Positions 56,502-64,000 of a DNA stretch of 64,000 nucleotides are shown piece by piece. Position 1 is the first letter of the stretch. Each line of letters opens with the position of its first letter. The stretch covers positions 24,220,355 to 24,284,354 of the forward strand of contig JAKSZT010053883.1 in NCBI GenBank assembly GCA_026826555.1, given 5' to 3'. Below the pieces are notes generated by a model that worked only from the letters and a program-made list of their open reading frames with translations, was not told the DNA's origin and did not search any database. Both the position numbers and the translations under genes were made by a program. This DNA comes from Tolypeutes matacus (taxonomy: Eukaryota; Chordata; Mammalia; Cingulata; Chlamyphoridae).

Positions 56502-56839
56502 AGTCAAGAAGGGCTTCCCCAAGGAGGCCACAGGAGAGCTGGGATCTGAAGGATGGGTAAGAGTTAACTAGATGGAGGAGGTGGGGAAAGATACTTCCAG
56601 ACTAAGGAACAACATGTGCAGAGCCCTGGGTTAGAAGAGCCCCTGACATATGTGACCTGAGAGGTGGTCCATGTGGCTGGAGAACATAGGCCCTGGGTGA
56701 GTGGGTTAGGAGGAGTGCTGGAGGCAGGTCCAACAGGGTTCTCTCTTTTGTTGAGAGCAGTGGGAAGGCAGAGAGGGGTGATGAGGTCAGGTTGGCATTT
56801 CCACACAGAGGGCATATGGAGAGGGTGGACACCCTAGCA
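56502..56839. other. Intergenic, ancient repeat scrap
   Basis: 'aagggcttccccaaggaggccacaggagagctgggatctgaaggatgggtaagag' and 'gaacaacatgtgcagagccctgg' look like an inverted L2/MIR-class fragment. No gene. Confidence 0.4.
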
Positions 56840-57288
56840 TTTGGAGAGGGTGGGGTCTCAGCCGGGTATTCAGGAAGAGTGTGGCCACCACCCCAGCATT
56901 TGAAGAGGGTGCAGCTGCTGCTCCAGAGGGCCTGGAAGACAGAACATTAAACCACAGGTTACTCTCAGGACTTGAAATCTAGTGGAATTTTCCCTGCTGG
57001 GTTTCAGACTTGCTTGGGACCCATGATCTCTTTTTTCCTTCCAACTTCTTTTTGGAATGGGAATGTCTATCCTGAGCCTTTATTTTGGAAGCAGATAGTT
57101 TGTTTTCTAGGTTTCACAAGTCCACAAAGAATTTTGCTCCGAGATGGATGGCACCCGTGACTGATTTAGATGAGATTTTAGGCTTAGAGTTGTTACTGAA
57201 ATGGCTTAAGGCTTTTGGGATATTGGGATGGAGAGAATGCACTTGGCATATGAAAAGAACATGCCTTTTGAGGGTCCCAAGAGTGGAC
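56840..57288 (+). mobile_element. MaLR internal region, 3' part
   Basis: 'gaaatctagtggaattttccctgctgggtttcagacttg', 'ggaatgggaatgtctatcc' and 'gaagcagatagtttgttttctaggtttcac' are in the order of MLT1/MST internal sequence and run straight into the LTR at 57,289. Confidence 0.7.
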
Positions 57289-57334
57289 TGTTATGGATTG
57301 AATTATGTCCCCCACAATGACATGTTCAAGTCTT

Positions 57335-57767
57335 TTTTTTTTTTTTTTAAGATTTATTTATTTATTTTATCCAACACCCCCTTCCCCATTTGCTGTTTTG
57401 TGTCCATTCGCTGAGCAATTCTCTGTGTCTGTTTCCTGCCATCTCTTCTCATCCTCCAGTCTTCACCAGGATTCGATCCTGGAGACCTCCGATGCAGGAG
57501 ACAGTTATTCTGCCGCCTGCGCCACCTCGGCTCCTGGCTTCTGCAGCTTTCGGAGCATCTCGTCTTGTCTCTCCCCTGTTACGTCATCATCCTGCTGCAT
57601 GGCTCCCAGGGCCCGACGGCTCAGCAGCACACAGAGCCTGGCAGCCCATGCGCCTTCTGTATATATATATATTTTTTTTTTTTTTTACCAGGAGGTCCCG
57701 GGGATCGAACCCAGGTCTCTCCATATGGCAGGCGGACGCCCAACCATTTGAGCCACATCTGCCCCCC
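57335..57767 (-). mobile_element. Dimeric tRNA-derived SINE
   Basis: On the minus strand: a first tRNA-like unit ('gggggcagatgtggctcaaa', B box 'gggttcgatccccgg'), an A-rich plus (AT)n linker, then a second tRNA-like unit ('ggagccgaggtggcgcaggc', B box 'ggatcgaatcctgg') with a body and poly-A. A single duplication, 'tgttcaagtctt', flanks the whole (57,323-57,334 and 57,768-57,779), so both units entered together or one later entered the tail of the other. Confidence 0.85.
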
Positions 57768-58062
57768 TGTTCAAGTCTTAATCCCCACTCCCAGGAATGT
57801 GATCCTATCTGGAAAAAGAATCTTTGAAGACGTTATTAGTTAAGGTGTGGACAAACTGAATCAGGATGGGCCTAAATCCAATACTACTGGAATCCTTATA
57901 AGCAGAGGAAATTTGGACACAGTAGTGAGAGACACATGGCCATATGACAGAGGCAGAGATGAACTGCCAGCAAGTCCCCACCAGAACACTACAGACTTCA
58001 GAGAAAACGTGATCCGACCAACCTCTTGGTTTTAGACTAGCCTCCAGAACCACGAAATAATA

Positions 58063-58216
58063 CTTTTTTTTTAAAGGGGGAATTCTAATTTTGTTTTATT
58101 GATTGATTGATTGATTCATTCATTCATTCATTTATTTTTGGAGGTACTGGGGATTGAACCCAGGATCTTGTATATGGGAAGCAGGCTCTCAACCACTGAG
58201 CTACATTCGCTCCTCT
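58063..58216 (-). mobile_element. tRNA-derived SINE, minus strand
   Basis: On the minus strand 'aggagcgaatgtagctcagtggttgagagcctgcttcccatatac' and 'cctgggttcaatccccagtacctcc' followed by (AATG)n. Flanked by 'gaaataata' at 58,054-58,062 and 58,217-58,225. The 5' head differs from the DAS types elsewhere in the window. Confidence 0.85.
58098..58133 (+). repeat. (ATTG)n(ATTC)n tetranucleotide tail
   Basis: 'attgattgattgattgattc' followed by 'attcattcattcattt' in the 3' tail of the SINE. Confidence 0.9.
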
Positions 58217-58293
58217 GAAATAATATATTTTTGTTCTTTAAAGCTAACTACATTTTTGTGGTGCTGGTTACAGAAACCCTGGCAAACTAAGAT

Positions 58294-59012
58294 AGACTTT
58301 GGTATGAGGAAGCAAGGTATTGCTGAAACAAATATCTAAAAACCTGGAAATGGCTTTGGAATTGGGTAATGGGTAGAGGCTGGAGGAATTTTGAGGTGTT
58401 TGATAGTAAAAGCCTAGATTGCTTTGAAGAAATTGTTGGTAGAAATATGGATGAGACCTTAGAAGGAAATGATGAATGTGTTAATAGGAACTGGAGGAAA
58501 GGTGATCTTTGTTATAAAGTGGCAGAGACCTCAGCAGAATTGTGTTCTGGTGTCAGATGGAAGGCAGAAATTGTCAGCAATGAACACATATTTAACTGAG
58601 GGTATTTCCAAGCAAAGTGTGGAAGGTAAAGCCTGATTTCTCCTTGCTGCTTATAGTAAGTAAAATGTAAGAGGAAAGAGATAAATTGAGGACAGAACTG
58701 TTAAGTAAAAAGAAACAAGCACTTGATGATTTGGAAAATTCTCAGCCCATTTAGATAGCATGCTCTGAGACTAGGGCCAGAAGTAGCCCTACCAGCATCC
58801 TCCCTGAGGTCCAGGAAGGTGAGTTCCTGGAACAGGATTCCATGCACGGGTGTGGTGCAACAACTGTTTGCTAAAGAGATTAGGCATGTGACTCATGGAT
58901 CCAATCATCCACTTCAGAGTAAGTCAGTAATGGAAATTCAGGCAAGAGTCAATGTGGAAGTTGAGGCAGAAATTCTTCTGACTTCTGAAACCCTTAGTTT
59001 TCACTTTTAAGA
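58294..59012 (+). mobile_element. MaLR internal region, 5' part
   Basis: Begins directly after the LTR with 'gactttggtatgaggaagcaaggtattgctgaaac', the known start of MLT1/MST internal sequence, including 'ggaattgggtaatgggtagaggctggaggaattttgagg'. With internal 3' sequence before the same LTR, the arrangement is internal-LTR-internal. Confidence 0.78.
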
Positions 59013-59015
59013 CCT

Positions 59016-59215
59016 CCGACTGATCAGATAAGGAGATTGTATACATTGCTGAGGACAATCTCCTCTGTTGACTGTAGATGCAGTCAAAGGACTATAGATG
59101 CAAATCCCACACATGAAATGCCTTCACAATAACAAGAAGGCTGGTATTTGACCAAACAACTAGACACCAAAACCTAGCCAAGTTGATACATGATATTACC
59201 AAAACAGTTCACTCC
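59016..59215 (-). repeat. ERVL-type LTR fragment
   Basis: Read on the minus strand it runs 'catgtatcaacttggctagg ... tgtctagttgtttggtcaa', matching the solo LTR at 42,287-42,732 ('tgtcaacttggccaagtaattgtgcccagttgtttggtcaa'). Position and orientation fit the 3' LTR of the pol region at 59,841-63,260, truncated at the MaLR boundary. Confidence 0.65.
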
Positions 59216-59292
59216 TTATCAACTTAGCACCCATACTCATCTCTTTAAACCATAGTTAATCTCCAAATAAGGACAATAACATAGTTATACTT

Positions 59293-59644
59293 CTTTTTTT
59301 TTAAGATTTGGTTTATTTCTCCCCTCCCTCTCATTGTTCACACTTGCTGTGTCTGTTTGTTGTGTGCTTGTCTTCCTTTTAGGAGGTACCAAGAACCAAA
59401 CCCTGGGCCTCCCATGTGGGAGAGAGGCTCCTAATCGCTTGAACCACCTCGGCTCTCTGCTTTGTTGTGTCTCTCATTATGTTTTTCCTCCTTGTGTCTC
59501 TTGTTGCATCAGCTCGCCGTGCCAGCCTGTCATGTCAGCTCACTGTCTTGCTTATCTTCTTTTTAATAGGCACCAGTAACCAAACTCAGGACCTCCCATG
59601 TGGTAGGCAGGAGCTCAATCGCTTGAGCCACATCTGCTTCCCCA
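59293..59644 (-). mobile_element. Dimeric tRNA-derived SINE
   Basis: On the minus strand two tRNA-like heads: 'gggaagcagatgtggctcaagcgattgagctcctgcctaccacatgggagg', then an A-rich linker body, then 'agagccgaggtggttcaagcgattaggagcctctctcccacatgggagg', then body and poly-A. Older than the other SINEs (CpGs mostly decayed). No certain target duplication. Confidence 0.82.
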
Positions 59645-59840
59645 GTCACATTTCTGCCTAACATGATATAACCGTCCAGCATACAACCAAAAATGCACTA
59701 ACAGGTTCCCCAGAAGAGGAGGCAGTTCTTTGGGTGATATTCATTCTTATATTTGATATTCTGTAATTTTAACACTATGATGTAATGTTAATACAACTTA
59801 TGTTATACAAGGTGATAAGAAAGGGAAAAAACAAACACAT
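59645..59840 (-). other. ERVL 3' end of pol or untranslated stretch
   Basis: AT-rich sequence between the ERVL pol remains and its LTR fragment, interrupted by the SINE. No frame. Confidence 0.4.
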
Positions 59841-62800
59841 TCATAATAAATTATGGAAGAAATACCCATAACCATTACAGTCCTCATTTCTGTGCTTGGT
59901 CACTATGCATTCCCTATTCCCTTTACCTTCAGCAAGCACTTCAGCTATTTGTTTTTCTTTGCCTGGTGGGGTGACCCAAACCTTCATTCCTGAAGGGTCT
60001 GGGCCATTAGTAATCCTGCCTGGATGGGGTTGTTGTAATTTTCCATTGGCTTTAATCACATGGCATGGTAGTAGTAAGAGATGCCCTAAGGAACCTACTG
60101 CATCTCAGATATACTCTTCCTTACTTCCATTGTGTAATAGCAGTCCAATTTCCCCATGGTAATTAGGATCAATCACCCCAGCCAGTACAGTAATGCCTGC
60201 CTTTACCTGTTAATTCAGAGGCATGCTGAGCCCAATGTGGGTAGGTGGCAGTCTTAACTTCCAGTTCAGTGGAATTATTGTTGTGTCTCCTGGTTCAAGC
60301 ACTCCTCCCTGTGGAAATAAGACCCCTAGACCAGCAAAGTATAAGGTTGTGGGAGCAGGGAGCAAAAGTTTTTCTAGTGTAGCATTAGAGGTAATAGTGA
60401 GTGGTACCACTCCCATTTTCACTTCTTGATTTCTGCTCCCATGAATCCTGACTATGGGAGAAACAATGCCATAGAGCATATTCAGCCTCCTTGAGAACAC
60501 TGCCCCAACCCTGCAAGGTATTGCCACCCAGTTGGCACCATAATTGAGTCTTCAAAAGACCATTCCACCATTCTATCAATCCAGCTGTTTCAGGGTGATG
60601 GGGAAGATGGTAAGACAAATGAATTCCATTGTAACACTTGATTTACTGTGAAGTGAGTTCCTTGATCTGAAGCAGTACTGTGTGGAATACCATGATGTAA
60701 GTCCATGGATGGTAGTTTCGGCAGAAGCGTTGCATTCAGGGAAGGGAAATCCATACCCTGAGTAACTGTCTATTCCCAGGATGAACTAAACACTGCCTTT
60801 TCCATGATGTAAATGGTCCAATGTAATCAACCTGCCACCAGGTAGCAGACTGATCGCTTCAGGGAATGGTGGAATGGTGCCATAGCAGTGACTGTAGCCA
60901 GGTCAGCCTTGGTAAGTGGAAGTCCACATTGCTGAGCCCATGCATAACTTCCATCTCTATCACCACGGCCACTTTGTTCCTGAGGGTGTGGGGCAATGAC
61001 AGGAATGGCTAGGGAAAGAAGCTGACTGGCATCCACAGAGTGGGTCATCCTATCCACTTGATTATTAAAATCCTCTGCTGACGTCACTCTTTGGTAAGCA
61101 CTCACATAGGACACAAATGCCTTCACATTTTGTTTTATTTTGTTTGCTTTGTTTCCTTCATGTTTTTTGACAATTCAGAAAGGTCTGTCCACATATCTCT
61201 TCCTCAGACCTCCTTGTTACCAATTTACCAATCATGTTCCTTCTAAGTCCCTGACAATCCATCCAAACCACTGGCCACAGCCCATGAATTATAATACAAA
61301 CCCACTTCTAGCCATCTGTCTTCCCAAGAAAAATGAAATTAGGTGTATTGCTCAAGTTTGTGCTCACTGGGAAGATTTCCCTTCACCACTGTCTTTCAAG
61401 GATGTCCCATAAGGTGGCTACAGTGCTGCGGCTGGTCAGTTTTGGACGATGCCTGCACATCATGCAGAAGTATGTGTAAACCAGGCCTGAGCTTTTCTTT
61501 TCCTCAGTCAACTAGTCATAGGGAATTCCTGATAACCCACAGGTGCAATCTGGGAAAGAGAATCTAATGTGGCAGGTAGGAGGGTATTGGCATTTGGGCT
61601 ACTTCCTTGAGTAATTTACTAGTGCCTTCAGGACTTGCTTGAGCCTAATCTTCCATTTGATGATGGAGTGCTGCTGTGCATGCCCAGCTTTATGGCTTGG
61701 TGGATAGACACACAATTACTGATGGGCAGCTTAGGTTGCAGGGTAACTTGGTGGCCCATGGTTAAGCATTCAGTCTCTACCAAGGCCTGACAGCAGACCA
61801 AAAGCTGTTTCTCAAAAGGATGTTTCTCAGTGACAGAAGATGGGAGGGCTTTGCTCCAAAATTCTAAAGGTCTGCACTGTGATTCTCCTAGAGGGTCCTA
61901 CCAAGGCTACAAACAGCAGCTCTATCTGCCACTGACACTTCAAGCAACATCAGATATGCTGGATCATATGGCCCAGGTGGCAGAGCAGCTTGCACAGCAG
62001 CCTGGAACTATTGCAGAGCTTTCTCTTGTTCTAGTCCCCACTCAGAACTAGCAGCTTTTTGGGTCACGAGGTAAATGGGCTGGAGTAACACACCCAAATC
62101 CAAAGAGGTCAACTAAGTATTGTGCCTCTTTTTTGGTCATAGGGGCCAGATGCAACAACTTACCTTCACCTTAGAAGGGCTCTTTCGACATTCCTCACAC
62201 CGTTGTGTGCTTAGAAACGTCACTGAGATGGAAGGCCCTTGAATTTTTGTTTCCCACCCTTTGACATGTAAATGTCTTACCAGTAAATCTAGAACAGTTT
62301 CAACTTCTGATACCAGGTCCAAATCAGCACAATATTATCAATGTAATGAACCAGTGTAATGATGTCTTGTGGAAGGGAAAAGTGATCGAGGTCCCTGAGA
62401 ACTAGATTATGACATACGGCTGGAGAGTCTTGAGGTAGGACAGTGAAGATGTATTGCTGGTCTTGCCAGATGAAAATAAGCTATTTCTGGTGGTCTTCAC
62501 TAACAGGTTTTGAGAAAAAAGCACTTGCTAGATCAATAGCTGTATACCAGGTACCAGGGAATGTGTTAATTTGCTCAAGCAACGGTACTTCTAGTAAAGC
62601 AGCTGCAATTGGAGCCATTACTTGGTTAAGTTTATGATGACCCATTGTCATCCTCTAAGATCCATCTGTTTTCTACATAGACCAAATAAGAAAGTTGAGT
62701 GGGGATGTGGTGGGAATCACTACCCCTGCATCATTCAAATCCTTTAAGGTGACACTAATCTCTTCAATTCCCCCAGGAATATGATATTACTTTTGGTTTA

Positions 62801-63260
62801 CTATTTTTTTCTAGATAGAGGCAGTTCTACTGGCTTCCCCTTGGACTTTCCTACCATAATAGCTCTCACTGCACAGGTCAGAGAACCAATGTGGGTCTTC
62901 TGCCAGCTGACTATGTCTATTTCAGTTATTCATTTCAGAACTAGCGAAATAACCACCAAGTGGGTTGAGGGACCCACTGGATCCACTATGAGATGGACCT
63001 GAGTCAAAATCCTTTGATCACTTGACCACCATAAGCCTCTACCCTGACTGGTGGACCACAGTGACATTTTGGGTCTCCTGAAATTAGTGTCAGTTCAGAG
63101 CCAGTTTCCAGTAGTGCCCAAAAAAGTCTGATTATTTCCTTGCCCCCAATTCACAGTCACCCTGGTAAAAGTCTGTAGGTCCCTTTGGGAGGGCTGGAAG
63201 AAAGATTAACAGTATAAAATTTTGGCAGTGTAATACAGCCCTCCCTCAAGGGGACTCAGT
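59841..63260 (-). pseudogene. ERVL-type pol remnant (protease, RT, integrase, dUTPase)
   Basis: A decayed class III endogenous retrovirus pol, read right to left. Protease: an aspartyl-site equivalent reads E-T-G (63,100-63,108) where D-T-G is required. RT: the active-site box reads Y-I-D-N (62,331-62,348) instead of Y-x-D-D. Integrase: the frame 60,618-60,385 has 'HHPETAGLIEWWNG', the region holding the catalytic glutamate. After the integrase comes a dUTPase-like block (G-V-I-D-P-N-Y-H-G-E-I-G, about 60,124-60,187), which is diagnostic for ERVL (family knowledge). Frames are short with many shifts and stops. A GAG region upstream is not recognisable with certainty. Confidence 0.85.
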
Positions 63261-63301
63261 CTTCCCTTCATTCAAGGGGTTCTGGGTCTGTAAACTGACT
63301 C

Positions 63302-63480
63302 ATGTCTCAAGCCCGACTCCCCACTCTCCAGCCTCCTTCCCCAGCTCCTGTCCTCTCTCTCCAGAAAGTGGCTCAGGCAGAAAGCATTATGCACATTCAC
63401 ATTCCCTTCTCCTTCTCTGATATCTCCCAAATCAAACATCATCTCAAATCCTATTCCTCTGATCCTTCTCATTGTATCAA
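63302..63480 (+). pseudogene. Possible class I retroviral gag (capsid start) fragment
   Basis: The plus frame contains 'PFSFSDISQIKHHLKSYSSD', reminiscent of the beginning of gammaretrovirus-like capsid proteins, in opposite orientation to the neighbouring ERVL pol. The frame stays open to 63,565 but similarity fades after about 63,480. An opposite-strand reading belonging to the ERVL cannot be excluded. Confidence 0.35.
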
Positions 63481-63565
63481 AAATTTCAACACCCAGCTGC
63501 CCCCAATAACCTTACTTAACAAACATACAATTGCTTGCTTCTTACAAGTTTTAGCCGAATCCTAA

Positions 63566-64000
63566 GTCTGTCTAAGTGTACTTCTGAAAAGCACTGATCC
63601 AAAATATATGTGTTAAATACCTGTCTGTCTAAACTGCTAAATTAAAGCTTAACTGCATATTCCTCACTGGTTGCTGGTTATTAGTAAAAGTGTTTCCAAA
63701 AACAAGCTTGCATATTACAAGCAACACTGATTCCAGGAAAAAATCTTAAAGGCAGTAAAATCAAAGGTATAAAATAATGAAAAGCCTAAAAATAGCCATA
63801 CCAAAGGAGTAAAAATTATGAGTCAAGTTAATGAGCTTTATGTTTCTGTTGGTGTGTCATAACTTTTTTTGTGTTTGTCTGTTTGTTCAGTGTATATTTT
63901 GATACCTCCAGATGGTAATATTAAATTGATCAATGAAAATTCTTAAAAGAGCTCTATTCAAATACTTATGGCAAGTTGTAGAAGGTATTGTAGCATTGAG
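63566..64000. other. AT-rich window end, nothing recognised
   Basis: No repeat family, frame or regulatory motif that I can support. Some of it may continue the adjacent retroviral remnant. Confidence 0.4.

Larger units (their letters stand above)
57289..58293 (+). mobile_element. MLT1-like MaLR LTR with two nested SINE insertions
   Basis: Starts TGTTATGGATTGAATTATGTCCCCC and ends 'gttacagaaaccctggcaaactaagata', with 'atccttataagcagaggaaatttggacacag' in the middle, all MLT1 hallmarks. Insertions at 57,335-57,767 and 58,063-58,216 leave about 400 bases of own sequence, the normal MLT1 length. Confidence 0.88.

Noticed and set aside
63272..63472. Minus-strand 66-residue frame as ERVL gag end
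   Set aside because: Position would fit, but I see no zinc knuckle or other gag hallmark, so it was not called as a gene.

Overview
This window is mammalian nuclear DNA and almost all of it is interspersed repeats. tRNA-derived SINEs with the 'ATGTGGCTCAA' / 'CGGCTGTGGCTCAATCAG' heads, some of them dimeric, match the DAS-type SINEs known from armadillo. Together with the L1 and MaLR families seen here they point to a xenarthran, most likely an armadillo. That species call rests on remembered repeat families, not on a search.

Layout. 1-12,380 is a nest of L1 copies: an old L1 was hit by a twin-primed repeat (30-730), by a nearly full-length, fairly young L1 with an 18-bp target-site duplication and a probable 3' transduction (756-7063), and by other poly-A repeats. 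12,381-28,900 is quieter, GC-richer DNA with decayed MIR and L2 pieces and one clear gene-like locus: an intronless CD24-like reading frame on the minus strand (24,158-24,367) with a recognisable CD24 3'UTR and a CpG-rich 5' end. 29,729-34,363 is a minus-strand endogenous retrovirus with two LTRs, a 4-bp target duplication, a primer-binding site and a gag-like fragment. About 34,800-47,290 is a second nest: an old L1 carrying three solo MaLR-type LTRs, a second long L1 (39,173-46,416) with a tandem-repeat 5'UTR, and SINEs. 47,290-53,730 is again mostly old MIR/L2-bearing DNA with one hAT-type MITE and one SINE. 53,735-56,496 is a complete LTR-internal-LTR MaLR element on the minus strand. 56,840-59,010 is a MaLR internal-LTR-internal array on the plus strand. 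59,016-63,260 is a decayed minus-strand ERVL-type provirus (3' LTR, dUTPase, integrase, RT, protease). The last 700 bp may hold a scrap of a different retroviral gag on the plus strand.

No ordinary multi-exon host gene could be recognised. The only host-gene candidate is the CD24-like retrocopy; every other long reading frame belongs to a transposable element or is a chance frame. The nesting gives a relative insertion history, and many junctions keep readable target-site duplications, so insertion order and mechanism (twin priming, 3' transduction, solo-LTR formation) can be inferred directly from the sequence.
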